64,000 nt of DNA, taken from assembly GCA_009663005.1 (NCBI GenBank), contig VIGQ01000197.1:35001-99000 (forward strand), given 5' to 3'. Of this stretch, positions 37,912-51,700 are shown one piece after another. The position numbers and the translations under genes were made by a program. The notes beneath the pieces are model-generated. The model did not search any database and was not told the origin of the DNA. It worked only from the letters and a program-made list of their open reading frames with translations. This stretch comes from Actinidia chinensis. Its lineage: Eukaryota > Streptophyta > Magnoliopsida > Ericales > Actinidiaceae. Position 1 is the stretch's first letter. Every line of letters starts with the position of its first letter.

Positions 37912-39318
37912 CCAATGAATATTGAATAAACAAATGTAGCAAATAATACATTAGTGAAAGGGCAACTCACAACTGTATTAATTAAAGATGAGAGGAGGAG
38001 GAGGACGCGACGAGGACGAGGAAATTAATGGTTGAAATCAGAATTGAATTGTTTATGGGTGGTGTGCAATAAATGGGCCGTCCGATCAACGTTTAATCCT
38101 TGATAGATCACGTCCATCCATCAGTATGCCAGGGGGAAAAAACAGTTCACTAAATTATTAACCAACCCCTGCATGCATTACAATCAGGAGGTGCTGTGAA
38201 CTTTATAAAGGGACCGCTTATACATTTTGCAATAATCATTTTTATCAGTAATTTTTGGCTTTTGCATTAGGCTAAAAGTGGGGTGAGTGCACAACAGTGC
38301 TACAGTTTGAATTTAGATCAAAAATAAAAATTTAAATTCAAAACGAAATGATTCAAAATTACTTACATGTGTAGGGGATCGTAAAAAAAAATACGATTAC
38401 ACACTAAAAAAGTCCTTTTAAAATGAAAAGAAATATTAATTTCTCTTGTACCCTCTGAAAAGTTTTACAATAATGGTAAAAAACAATTCATACTTTTGAT
38501 TTGGACAAGGGACATTGTGCCCACTTTCTATTTTTATATATTGTGTCACTTTTAATAGGTTCTTGACAGGGACAGGCGAAAGTATATTTAATCATTGAGG
38601 CAAAGTGGTACATACAAAAACTTAAAAATTTGTAATCTATGTAAGAAAAACACAACATTTATTTTAATCTTTGGACGGAGAAACATATATAATTTGAAAA
38701 TATTAATAGCTAATTCTACCATAAACTAAATTGTTATTAAAAACCTTGGGGGCGGCGGCACTCCAACCGCACCCACGGCCATCCTTGGTTCTTACCCTTA
38801 GAAGAATGGGACCAGAACATTGGAATAAGAGGAACCCAACCCCAACAATAATGTGGCATGGCAGTGTCCACTGACACGTATTAACACTGAAATGTTCCCA
38901 CAAGAGTTTTTGTCATTGCCATTCCCTCTCTCTCAATAGATTTGCCCATTGAAAGCACCCAAGAATTCAAATTTTGACATGTTGGCAATGACCTAATTCC
39001 TTGCATTTGACCACAACCATTTTGAGTTATTGACTCTACGAGTATACCAGAGTCCAGAGATTTGCAAACTAATTTAGGCCATATAAAGAATCTATTACCT
39101 TCTACTTTTGTTTTCGGATCTTCTTAAAGCATGCATAGAAAAGTTTCAAAGAATGATCCTCAAAGCATCTTTGAGACTTGCATTCAAGTAATACTAAGGT
39201 TTTTCAACTGTGCTTTCGTTGTTGACTCCATTTGCACACATATACTAAGGTAGGTTTTTTCAGTTTTTTTTCTGTCCTCTTACAAATCCACAACCAAACA
39301 AAGCCTAACCAGGGCCAA

Positions 39319-39380
39319 TATTATAGATATATATATCTATATATATATATATAATTATAATATATATATTATATATTGTC
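39319..39380. repeat. AT-rich palindromic tract
   Basis: Nearly pure AT with alternating TA and several self-complementary segments ('atatatctatatatat', 'ataattataatatatatatt'); it could extrude as a cruciform. Confidence 0.8.
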
Positions 39381-41600
39381 CACCATGTGAACATTCCCTT
39401 CACTTGTAATTCATTGAAAAATTAAGATCTACCGCTTTAGATCTCGCTTAAAACAGGAATTCATTTTTTTACCATCACAAATAAGGATTATATTCACATG
39501 TTTTAAATCGATCAACTACTTGTCAATGCGAGTAAGTAGTAACAAATTTACTTCCATCTTCTTGAAAACTTTATTTGAACAAATGTGTACTACATTAACC
39601 AAGGGAAGCTGCAGCTCCTATTCCCCTCAAATATTATTTTTCCTTTTTCTCAGTTGTCCATCCCTACCCACAAGTAGGAATTCGCTATTATAATAACCGA
39701 GATATGTGAACTTTATATCACATGTAACTGTTTGAGGTCCATAACATTGTTCCCTGAGACCTTGAACTAACCCGGCACAGCATAATGAACTTAAAAAATA
39801 AAAAGAAGAAGGAAGAAGGAGAAAAAAAGAAAAGAAAAGAAACGCCCGCCGCCCAGCTTAAATAGTATTATGATAAATATGAACTAATTTGAACCTCCTA
39901 GGTGCTATCAATCTTGCGTTCAGTCAGTCCATACGGGGCTTTTAATAGGCCCCACTAGTGGATGGTAGGATTGGTCATCCAAATAAATCTTGTCCTTGGG
40001 TTTTTTTTTGGGGTATTACAGAGTTATTAAAAAAATAGTATTTATGACATATGGTAGAGAAACAACAATGCAATACTCTCCATGGTCTTCGTTAAAGCCT
40101 TCAACCAACCAGTTCTCAAGATTGGCGCTCCTTAACTGAACAATAGTTTATCTCTTCAATTCATAAATAATGAAGAGATGGTTCAACACATCATTCTAAC
40201 CAACAGAGGGTCCAGCAGTAGAAAATAAGATTTATGTTCTATATTTCTCACTAACTACCAAGATGCTCACTAATTCGAACATTAATTTTCCCTTCAGCAC
40301 AAACAAACACAGGCAGCCTATAATCAACTATTTGGCGGCTGTGCTTGTGGATCAAATATTTGTGAAGGGGAAGAAAAGAAGTGAAAAGGCTGAATGCTTC
40401 GTTTTCCCCATCATTTTCCTTAATAGGATAAGGCTCTTCAGTCTTCACAAATTGAATACCCGAACATAACCTTGAGTTAGGGTAAGGAAGGACAGTGTAA
40501 TTCATCTACATCCCAGAAACCAAGGACACCCTAAAAAGCTGATGTTACCCCACCCCCTCCCCCAACAAGACAAAACCCTCCAAGTTACCCTAATAGAATA
40601 AACTATTTCTAACTCTTCATTCCGTTGTTGATGTTTATACAAAATCACAAGCTCCTATAGCTACTGATCTTACGCTCATTTTTCTATTTGCTCAGCAGAG
40701 ATACTAGCATACTCATGTCTATTAAAAATATTAGTAACAAAAAGTACTTTTGGCTATCGAGTCAAGGTCGATCATGTTTGCTCATGTGCTTAAAAATATA
40801 ATTCTTGTGCGCGCTATATTTTATTCAGCTCGTTTTATTGCTTCAGGATGAAAACAGTATTGATATGGCACGATGGAAAAAGGAGTATGGTTTGAAACAT
40901 CTTAAATAGGTCAGTTTCAAGGATTATACCTGGACAGCCGTATGCTAAGTTTGCACTCCTTTTGCTTTCTTTCCTTAATTATATATATATAAAATTTTCA
41001 TGGTATTGTAAGTTTTTAGATTTCTGCATTTTGATTCCTTAAGAGTTCCATTGTCAACAATGTTTGTTCACGCTTTGAGTTACTTGAGTATAACTAAAAA
41101 TGAGAATAACGAAAAGAAACCCCTGTAGGATCAGTTACTAAAAGGAGAGAACTAAAATTAAAATGAGAATAACCAAAAGAAACTCCGCTTGAACAATGAA
41201 TTGGCCTGAAACAGCACCATATAAGTTATCTAAAATATTCGGTATATGCCTCAAGGTATACCAAAGGAACTTCGTGAACTAAATTCCCTATTTCTGTACA
41301 TCCGGAATTTCTTTTGGCAACTATGTGTGAATAACAGGACTGTTTCGGAACAACGAGAGTAATTTATAACTCTAAAGCGCTATTCCAGTTACCCTAGACA
41401 AGAAAAAAAAAAAGAAAAACCAGTGCTTTCAGATGCTCGTCATTACAGTTAAAAATGGAAGAACCATACGCATGTAAAGCAAAACACCAACACAATCAAA
41501 CAGAAGAAAATGAGAAAATCGCACTGCAAAAGAGATTTACTCTTACTTCACTTTTTCATGTATTGAGGACTTCAGTAGTCGGTCCCATTTTCTGATCAAG

Positions 41601-41756
41601 TTACCTCAGCCTGAAGTCACTCCTAAAGCTTTTTGATGCTAATGCATGATTCCTCTGAGGCTCAGTTGTTGTAGGGTTTTGTCCCTCCTCTAGCGTAGTC
41701 TTAAGAAGGTCATGGCTATGGGAAGGAATTTGGTAGACAGAGAGCGAAGCCCGAAG
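41601..41756 (-). CDS. Terminal exon of an unrecognised minus-strand gene
   Basis: A 156-bp minus-strand exon follows a good acceptor (polypyrimidine then 'gatttcag') and stays open for 51 codons to a TAA at 41601-41603. It reads LRASLSVYQIPSHSHDLLKT, TLEEGQNPTTTEPQRNHALA, SKSFRSDFRLR: hydrophilic and Ser/Thr/Arg-rich, without a domain I know. Possible further exons of the same gene lie upstream on the minus strand near 42070-42240 (SFTSRLNSATEL), 42530-42600 (VRLLSTQSIARIS, organelle-presequence-like) and 43090-43200 (VLRLDDGSVILRQRQTTHYP), with a possible proline-rich first exon at 43346-43657. Their joining is unproven. Confidence 0.4.
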   Translation of the reverse strand, partial: LRASLSVYQIPSHSHDLLKTTLEEGQNPTTTEPQRNHALASKSFRSDFRLR

Positions 41757-42621
41757 CTGAAATCATGAAAAATCAAGAGAGACAAGCCCTTATTAAAATC
41801 TAAACAGTTCATTATAGTAAAATTCCTTGCGGCAGATATGACAAAGGATTAATTACTAGCGGCCACCAGAAGAAGAATTTAACCGTTTCCATATTTTAAC
41901 TTCAACATATATAAATTCTCTATAAAGTCAATTCACTTAAGCCGTTAGCAAACAGAATTAAACCACATGAAAATAAGCATAAAACACACGTTAAGGAAAT
42001 TACAGTCAATAAATGGCTTGAATTTACTTTACTTTGACGACAACCAAAAAAAATAAAATCCACAAAAGGTTTTAAGAAACTACATCAAGAACAGGAGTTT
42101 GAGACTGTTTGCTCAACAAACTAGTGTTGCGCCGTTGACACACACCAATAATATATTTGGAATGCAAATAAGCAAAAAGATAGTTAGACACACACAGCTC
42201 TGTTGCAGAATTTAGCCGAGATGTAAAGCTGCACTCACAGGGCTTTTGCATGTAGAAATACTGCAAAAATTACACCTAGATACAAAGTATTCCCACATGA
42301 AGAAATGCCAATATGTAAAATTTAATAGTAAATTAAAGGGGAAGGCAAAACTGCTTAAAAAGACCTATGCAAGTATATTTATCGGACCTCAAAGAGCAGA
42401 CAAGTTTTATGTAGGAAGTTGTCAAATGGTACACATTCATCACTATCCATATAATAATTAGTTACTAAAACCCATCAAAATCTCAGCTCATATAAAGGGC
42501 TAGTTATACCAGCATGAGAACTATTTAGGCCGAAATGCGGGCTATGGACTGAGTGGATAACAGCCTAACAGAAATCCAACCCGACTTAATCTTCTACTGC
42601 AGTTGTTGTGTGACCACACAT

Positions 42622-42657
42622 GAGAGTGAGAGTGAGAGAGAGAGAGAGAGAGAGAGA
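42622..42657. repeat. (GA)n microsatellite
   Basis: A GA run preceded by two GAGAGT units. Confidence 0.9.
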
Positions 42658-43089
42658 TGAACAAGCATGAAGTACTCAATCACAGTATGTGGCCATAGAG
42701 TAGAGTAGTTATTAGACAGTCACAATATGAATATCAAAGGCCAAAATTAGAACTTCAGCACTATACCTTATCTGTCTTGTGGACAAATTATGGATCGGTT
42801 AATCCATTGTTGTCAAAAACGAATCACAGAAACACGTTGTGATTTCACTAAGGCGTGATCTACCATGTCAAAAATGAATGGCCAAATATAGAGGTGGATT
42901 GAGCAACAGCATTGCATTAGAACAAGAAATATCACACAGAAAATCACAACAGGGGTAGATAGTTTTTAAACCATAACAATCTATCCAGTTGATCGCAAAC
43001 CACCCAATGATTCTTCTACACAACCAAAAATCTTCATCCTTAATAACTAGAGCTCAACATAATCACAGTTAAACCAGATAATGAAGCAG

Positions 43090-43657
43090 TTACAACTGTC
43101 ACCTCTTGCCAAGGTGCTTGTGGATAGTGGGTCGTCTGTCGTTGTCTCAATATTACAGAACCATCATCCAATCGGAGTACTGCCATAACAGAAAGCAGCT
43201 TCAAATCCGAAAAAATAAAGATATTACATAATGTAATCACCGAAGATAATATGAAGAAAAACCACAACCATATACGTATGTTAACCTCATATTCAAACTA
43301 ACCAGAGAATCTATATTCAGAGAAATCTTACTTAGCGCATTAAGACTATAACTGGAAGTGGACACCAGTGGCCATCGATTGATCGGAAGCAATGGGGTGG
43401 AGGTGGGTCACCGGGAAGAGAGGGGTTGGCTGGCGGAGGGAAGGGGTCGGCGGGGGAGGGTGGGGAAGGGGCTGGAAGGGTGGGGACTCGGGAAGCAATG
43501 GTAGTGGTAGGTGTGCGCGGCGGGATCGTGTGGGTGGCCAGCGGCCTGAGATGGTGGGGGGCTTCTTTAGATTCTCGGGTTTTGATAATTGTATACGGGC
43601 AGGGTGTAATAAAAAAAGGTAAAATACAATGAGCTCCCTGTGGTTTTCCTTATACAA
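43090..43657 (-). CDS. Possible 5' exons of the unrecognised minus-strand gene
   Basis: The minus-strand frame 43657-43346 is open for 103 codons and is rich in Pro and Ser (PPPPTPSLRQ, LPLPLLPESP), compatible with a plastid-targeted N-terminus or simply with GC-rich low-complexity sequence. About 150 bases further on, the same strand reads VLRLDDGSVILRQRQTTHYP up to a possible donor near 43096. CG-rich composition here, in an otherwise AT-rich area, suggests a gene start. The plus strand of the same block reads Gly-rich and is rejected as a shadow. No family was recognised and the model is tentative. Confidence 0.28.
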
Positions 43658-44401
43658 GATCCTGAACTTGAGAAATTACACTGTCGCGCATCAGAGTTTG
43701 TTCCTAATTGACGTTAAAGAACATTGGTGGGTTAAAAGAAAATGACGTATATCTTATTGCCTTTCATTTCTTTTATCCTCTCCTCCCACTGTATCTCTCT
43801 CTCCTCACTCCCTCTCTTCCTCCCACTTTTAAAACCCATCTCGCAACACCCCATAGCGGTTCTGTTTGGGTACTAGTTTTTCGGTTTTTTTTAAAAAAAA
43901 TGTAAATAAAAAATAGTCAAAGTTTATTTTTTTTGTTTTTTTAGTTAACTTTAAAAACCAAAAAGCAAAAAAAAATAAAAACATATTAACTTTTAATAAT
44001 AAATTTAAAAAAACTTAATTTTTAAGCATTACCAACGGAAAGCCTAACACCACGCTCACCAACATCCATCATAGATGAGCAACATTCGGCCAATAAATCC
44101 CCACTTCCTTCTCTCACAAGTTGCAGCCCCCACCAACACACATAGCGCATCACATTGCCACGAGCCCCAAACCACCCCATAAATAAACCATGATAGTCAT
44201 CCATTTCCAGAGGGAAATAGGAGAGACAAACACGCTATAAATCCACCCTACTCACCAGTCAAATACCTCCCCCAACCCACCAAAAACAATACCCCACTAA
44301 CAATGGCCATCACCTGCTTGGCATATGATTCGGAATTACCAAAACCCTAGTAACGACCAGCAAAAGCCCTGAAACACTTGAAAATTCCAAGAATACTCCT
44401 C

Positions 44402-44448
44402 TATCTCTCTCTCTATATATATATATGTATGTATGTATGTATGTATAA
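44402..44448. repeat. Compound (CT)n(AT)n(GTAT)n microsatellite
   Basis: Three adjacent simple repeats in direct succession. Confidence 0.9.
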
Positions 44449-44580
44449 ACTATTTGTGGAAGTGTGATCTATAGGTGAATGTGTTAGCTGACGTTGTACT
44501 CAAAACCAATCACGATCACACACACAAAGAGAATAGAAATTATGGTGGTGCGGCCAATAATTTTTACGTCTCGGAAGAAG

Positions 44581-44606
44581 AAAAAAAAAAAAAAAAAAAA
44601 AAAAAA
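44581..44606. repeat. A26 homopolymer
   Basis: Twenty-six consecutive A after a purine-rich lead-in (gaagaag). It may be a retroposed poly(A) tail or simple-sequence expansion; no source gene is evident next to it. Confidence 0.85.
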
Positions 44607-45710
44607 TCAATAATCCATTAATAGAAAAATGAATTACAAAACTCAAACTCTCAACTCACCTCTCTCACAATCTCTTTGTCTTAATCTCTACTCTAAACTC
44701 ACAACAACACTGCCCTTGCTCACAATAGTAAACTTCCAATGTGATACTAATTATTATCTATTTCTAACTAGGAAAACATTAAATCTCATTAGTTTTAGAT
44801 AATTAGCGAGTTTCAATCTCACAGAACACTCTATGTGATTCAAACCGGCCGACTTGATACTAGACTTGAACTCATCCAAGTGGACTGGATCAACATTTGA
44901 AAGAAAGACGGAGAGAATTGATGATACCCATTTCGTCACAATTTATTCCTAATCTACAATGTTCTGGAATCAAACGGCACAGGAAAGGCAACAGAGAGAT
45001 GCAAGTGGGAAGCGGGCGGTGCCCATGTTGTAGGGCAAACCACACAACAGTAGTTCAACGGTTGCTGCCATGTCGGCATTGTGGTGAGTAGGGCGATGGT
45101 GTGGGGAGTCCAATTTGTTTCCAACACGCATAAATTAAATTTTACTATTCAATAATTTGCTTAGCAAAACAATATAATTTTATAATTCTAGATCATGATT
45201 CATACTCTCCTGGACCAAATAGTTTTCTCAAATATTTAACACACACAAAAGGGGTTATTTGAGTACTTGTACGTAATAAAAATAAAATATTTATAATTAA
45301 AGAAGAAAAAAAAACTGGAAAAATTGCATAAACTACATTATTTTCACTGTTAAATATTTCTTTATCTAAATTAAAATATATTATTTATGTTAGAGTCGGT
45401 AAATCAATTTCAAGTGAAAAAAAATTAAAAAATATATATTACATAGCTTTGTTATTTTATTATTATTTTATATATTATTAATTAAAATAAAAAAATTAAA
45501 TTATAAAAATAAATTATAAAATTTAAAAAATAAAATACAATGATCGTGTATTTAAAAAAATTATCTCATTAAGAGAGTATAATTAGCTTTATAAGTTCGT
45601 TTTACGGAACAAAACGTCATGCGAGGCGGGCGTTAACCTCGAGGGCGCAGTCAGCAGTGTCACAGGCCGGGAAGCGGAAGCAGAGGAGAGAGGAGAATAG
45701 GAAGAAGAAG

Positions 45711-48700
45711 ATGAAAGACAGAGGGGGAAAGGGGCAGCAAATCGAGTGGACGAACGGTATATCAGTGGAAGTCTCTCGTCCCCGTTCTCTTACGACTGGT
45801 TGGCAACCACAACCCTCGTTTGGCCCTCTCTTCTTGACGGTCCGTACTCTCTCTCTCTCCCTACTCTGTATCTCGATTTTAGGTTTTTTTTTGGTGATTT
45901 GAGTAAGTACGTCTAGAAGTTGATGGTGTTGATCCGTTTTCACTATATATTAGAACAACTCGTGGGTGTGGATGAGAAACATTGGAAAACAGGCGGAAAG
46001 ATGTTTTTTAAAACGTTGAGAACCGTTGAGATTTGATCTAATCGAAGCCACAACGAGGAGCTCGAAGGAGTAACTCCAGAAACCCTACCTTTTGGGGGGT
46101 TTTACTTTTTGATTTGTTCTTTTTGTTGTTGATCGAGTTGCACTAATACCCCTGATCAAGCCACCATAAATGTCCAGAAATGTGCAGTGCATGGATCAGA
46201 TAACATTGGCCATCTTCCACATACCAAGTTGACCTACACTGCAAATTGTTGCCTGTAATTTTTGTAGTTCAATTCTGGGTGTAGACTTGCTGACATATTG
46301 TAAATGGCGTGCTTGTTTATTTTTTGGTTTAAATAGTAGGGTTTCTATTGCTTGATAGAGTTCATCTCCCTCTACATCTCGTGCACACACAAGTAAACAT
46401 AAGGAGAAAAGAGAATCAATTAAGTATATATTCATTTATATGCTGCATATTTGATTCTATTACTGTGTGAGTTGTTATATATTTTTTTTATTTCAATTTT
46501 GCAAAACGAGATACTGATGGATAATCACTATGTGTAGTTAAATTACTGGCATGTTGAAACTGATTGATTTTGATTTGAATGAGCATATAACTAATTACTA
46601 TACTCAGTAATTTATACGTGTCTTTGTGATAATATGATGGGGGTCCACGCTAGAGAAAGCCACTTCAAGAACGTCAGCGTCTGTATCTCTCGGACAGGCA
46701 GAATCATGTGACCTACCTGCATTCCTTAATTACTGGAAATGTGACCGAGGCTGGGTATTCAACGTCATTGATTACGTTGAATTTGTTATTATGTGTGGTT
46801 TATCAATAAAGCATCCACTCTTTTGGCTTCAACTGGACTTTGTTTTGACAGTTTATAAAACTTTGTTTACTTTTATTTGTGCAAAACTGTTAAGAGGTTA
46901 CTTCCAGAAAAAGGCGTCAAGTTTTTTTTTACCTCTTTGATTCAACATTTCATAGAGAATTAGATACTTGGCTAAGCTAGTGGAGGATTGGAGGATTGGA
47001 TCCGTTTTCTTGCATGGTTAGCTTGTGTTTTTGTGCTCGTATTGCTATGAATATCAGTTTACGTCTCTTATTTGTGTTGCTTTATTTAATGTTTTGTTTA
47101 TTTTTACAAAATGGTCTAGTACATTCTTCGTTTCTTATTGGTTTTACCACAGACTGACGGTAGTGTTCCAAAAACACAACTTGTCATAGCAAATGTGAAA
47201 ATTGTCTAAACTAGGGTTGCTGCTTTTTGCCAGAGCATAATATCACAGGTGAGTAACAGTTTTAACACCCACCACCTTTATGTCCTTCCCTGGGTATAAT
47301 AAGTGAATTTAATTTTCATTAATTCTTTAATGTATGGCTTGGCGGCTTGATCTTTCAGTTCCAATGAAGAGACGTTAGCCTTTTGTAAAGAAGTTCAAAA
47401 CCAAATTATACATTCCGGAGAGGATCCATAACTCAAAATTGAATTACTTGCTTTGTGCTTTTTGTATTTTGTTGTGAGAGGTGGGCGAACTTTATCCACT
47501 AATTTCAATCTTACATTTCACGGATGGAGTTGAAGTAACCAAATCGAACAAAATTAAGCCTTATGTCCCTATCATGGGGTTAGCTATATCAATCATGTTT
47601 TACCATTTACACCAGTCAAGGACGAATGGTCAGTTAAAATTGCCAATTTATATCGTCTTTTACTACAACTTACTTTCCTTACTTCGTCCTAGCATTTCCA
47701 TTAATAGTGGTCCTGTTACTTTTCTCACTGTTGGATGCGTGTTATTTAGATGATTGTCTTGTAGCATGCTTTATATCCATTGGCACAATTTCTTATTATA
47801 CTATGGGCAGAGACAGACGCATATACTTTTATTCGGCTAACTCAAAAATATTGCTGATACTTGATAACATATGATATTGATGTATGTAAGCTATGTACAT
47901 ATAAGACACTTTGATTCCTATACTGGTGAGGATTGTCATCATACATGCTTATTATAGAGTATATCTGTTTCCAATTTAGCATCTAATATCGATGAACCAA
48001 ATTCTTTGGCAATATTCAATGAAGTGATGTGTCCTTACTCTGGAAACAACACCGGTGAAACGTGAAATAAGTAAAGAGTAATTTTAGAACTAAACCAATC
48101 TTTCACTTTCTTCTCTTTCCTGACCTCTAGTGTTTAAATTTATCACAAACTTAACAATCCCCTTCCGCCTCTTTGTGTTAAAGTTGCGACGAAGGATCAG
48201 GATGCGCAACATGATACCATAGATAACAAAGGAAATCTGTTTTATAGCAAAAAACATATAATATAAAATAATAAAGCTTTAGGGATGCATTCCAATACAA
48301 AAAACAGTCCAGCAAACAAAAATACCTTATACTCTAGTAGAACTATTGTGTGTTATCAGAAGGTTAAAAGATTTTAAAAATTGGTAAAGGGTAGATTGCC
48401 CCCCAATGCTCAACTAAAAAAACCTAAACAAAAGCACTTTTTAGCCTATACAAGAAGCTATAATTTTTGCCTTCTCGTCTCCAAATGCTCATTGAACCTG
48501 ATTGAGCTATTAACTATTGGAACTCCCTTCTATTAGCAAAAGATTTTCGAATTCTATTAGGAATCTGTTGAATGTTACTGCAGGTAAATCGAATCAGGGA
48601 GCTCACAGAATAGCAGATAGTGGCAAACACACACTGACAGTCCCGATGTACAAATTTTCTCGTTTTTATTCTAAAAGTTCTTGTTTTCTCCCAATCAAAT

Positions 48701-51700
48701 TTGAAGCTTTTACTGAAACTGTATGGGCTCGAATTTTTAGTTGTGAAGTTGTTGGTATTTAAGTTCTTAATAACTTTTAATTAGGTGATCATTTGGGATG
48801 TTGAGGCTCAACCTCATCGTCACGCGTATTGTATTGGGAGCTCAAGATTCCCGACCAGACCTGGTATATTTTGCATTTTTCGTGGCTTCCACGTTCCTCT
48901 TCATATGTTTATGTTGTCGTCTCATTTTGTTCAACATGTTTATAGCTCAACCCCTCACCAGATGTGGTTTGAAAAAATAAAGTTAATGCATACATATCTC
49001 TGCTATACGTTATTAGCTGTTAATGATCTTTGATTTTTACGACATTAAAACTTAAAATAAAAACATAAAATATATGTATCTTTGAAGTTTTTTGCTATTT
49101 TGCCATAAAAAAAGCCTTGCTATTTGATGAGCTTTCTTCTTTACGCAGGCTATCTGATAAATTTGTAAACGCATCTTGCAGATACTGACTGGGCATCAGG
49201 ACAATGCAGAATTCGCTCTTGCCATGTGCCCCACTGACCCTCTTGTGCTATCTGGAGGTTGACAGTTCACATTTGATTGTTGTCTCATACAGACTTTATA
49301 TATGATAATACATCTACTGAATCTAAGTTGGTTGTGATGTTAACGTGTACAATTTATTGTTACCACAATTTTACTCTTACTTGCTAGAGTTGGAACACCT
49401 GGTTGCTCTAATATGAACACCCCACCCTCCACCTCCTTCACTATATTAACCCCAAAGAACTGAAAGAAGAATGTTAAAGAAGCTATTCTTTTATTATTTT
49501 CTTAACATTTATATTTGAATCTCTTTGCTTTGCATTAATGTTGTTTCCACCTGTATGAATGATTATGTATTGCATATGTAATGACTTTACTTATTGTTGT
49601 TCCCATGTAGTGGAATGTCATCATACTTATATGGTTGTTGTCAAGAGATATTGTTACTTATGAACTTGTCACTTCTTTTTGTCATTGATAATGCAATCAA
49701 CAGTGATATTTTTCCAAACTCGCATGGTAAAACTATCGACCGTCTAATGTTACTTTATTGGTTCACCACCACACTGATTCCCGTCTCCCTTTTTGGGTTG
49801 GGGATGGGGAGTTGGAGAGTGCTCATAAACCCAAGTCTAATTCAATCCAAGTGCAGTAAATTTAGGAGTTGGCTAGATGAATATTGAGTTATATCTTCAA
49901 TAACCACGATGAAATTATTGTGGGGACTAGTGAACTTGACATTGGGAAAATAATCATGTTAAGCTGCTGATCAAATTTCATAACTTCACTAAAAGTTGAA
50001 GAAAGGAATAAGCTCATGGCGGTTACTAAGCTTAGAATTGATTTATTTGGAAGTGCCTAAATCTCCTTTTGTAGCTTTGTCCCGTTTACACTTATAACAC
50101 TTTTTCTTGAAAAGAACCTTAAAGCTATATCTTTGAATGTATTGTAAAAGTAAATATTTTCCTTATTATTTTATTTTTCTTTAGAATCTGTTCATAGTTT
50201 TAACTTCATGACCAAAGATGTTGAAAAAAAGTGATTTTGATCAAGATAACAGCATTCCTTGGTGTGGCGAACATGCTTGGCACTGTAGAAGTGGATATAA
50301 CTCAACGACAATTCTAAAACTTCAGGGGCCAAGGACCTTCAGTACATAATCCAAAATTGTTATCTTTGATCTTCAATAGAACGCGAACATCTAAATCATG
50401 ATGCTTCCTATCCGAGTAAACAAGGTAAAAATTGATTTATGAAGGCTTTATTGTCATAGTACTGCAGACTATTTTTGTTACTAGATTGTAATGGGCTTGT
50501 GGATCAGGGGGTAATGGATGCAAGACTAAGTTGGTCTGATGCTAACTCAAGGAAATAAATTGCACACGAATTTCTTTAAGATCAGCATATAATTTAGCCA
50601 TCTCATAGTTTAATGAACTATAGTTGTGATATGTTCGTACATGTGATAGGGACTTGCCTCGTGTAAGCATAGCATAAGATCATCACTTGGTTAGGTTTTC
50701 TGAAAGGCCATTTAGGGTCAATACAGAACTCCTATTTGACGATCTATACTGTTAAACTCAGTCTATGATGTCTCTTCTTACTGTGGCAATACTCATTTAT
50801 ATTTTTTCCTTCCTTTTTGTCACGAGAGGTTATTTACTTTGAATGAAATCGTCATTTCTAATGTTTTCCACTTCGGTTACTTTATTAGGATCATTTTAAT
50901 CTTTTATGTACTTTTTCAATCTCTACAAGGATACGTAGAAGAGAAAAGTTGCAGGTTAAATCTAGCGAGAAGAATGATGTATTTTGATCTTCAAGAGAAC
51001 TATTTCCCTAACATACCATGCCATTCAAATCATATTATTAAAAAAGAATGACTAAAATTATTTTCTTTTCCAGACTTTCTGTTTAGATATTTTTCAAAAT
51101 GTGGAACTTTTCTTTCTTACATGGCAGGGAAGGACAAGTCGGTGGTTATGTGGGAGCATCCAGATCATATCTCCTTTTGGCAACAGCATCCCAGTGTCTG
51201 CAAAGTCTCCTGGATCTGGTAGTGGCAGCAAAAATACATCGACGGACTGGTGGGGCTAGTGATAAACTTGTAGGACGGCCCTACTATCGGACCACGGAGG
51301 TACCTATCAGGGTCACGGGGACACTGTTGAAGATTGTGCAGTTCTGCCCTTCGAGGTAAGTGCATAACGTTGTGTCAATGCATCATTATGTTAGACAAGT
51401 AGTATATATTCATGGATACTAGCTGCAATCCGTTTTCTATGAATTAATATATATATATATATATATAAATTGACACAAATATTTTCTCTCTGGAGAGATT
51501 AGGACTTGATGCAGCCCTATGCTGAATACTTTCTGTGTAGCAATAACTCTAGTTTGCGGTTATTCATGCTGCGCATTTGTTGACCTTGCACTCTATTTTT
51601 TCTGAGCGCGAAAGGAGTTCGCAGCGTTGGTGATGATCCTTGCCTCTAGATATGGGATGCGAAGAACCGGATTCCGTCCAGTGGTCCTCAATGGGTTAAC

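Larger units (their letters stand above)
36626..41600. other. Long intergenic region
   Basis: About 5 kb of AT-rich sequence without supported exons. It contains a hexamer microsatellite (37497), a tandem duplication (37733) and an AT palindromic tract (39319). The open frames near 36776-37003 and 40251-40505 have no recognisable domains; the latter might be a 3' UTR or exon of the minus-strand gene that follows. Confidence 0.5.
43658..45710. other. Intergenic with repeat debris
   Basis: Holds 'ccctgtggttttccttata' (43636 on), a dispersed-repeat-like phrase; an A/T-homopolymer block (43880-44030); a compound microsatellite (44402); a 26-base A run (44581-44606) preceded by 'gcggccaataatttttacgtc', a phrase resembling plant retroelement flanks; and very AT-rich sequence at 45250-45560. 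Open frames here have no recognisable domains. Confidence 0.5.

Noticed and set aside
43392..43632. Glycine-rich plus-strand open frames
   Set aside because: They are antisense to the GC-rich block that is at best a minus-strand exon; glycine richness comes from GGN-rich composition.
44022..44204. 60-codon minus-strand frame (MDDYHGLFMGWFG...)
   Set aside because: No acceptor, donor, domain or flanking coding signal; the surrounding sequence is repeat-like.
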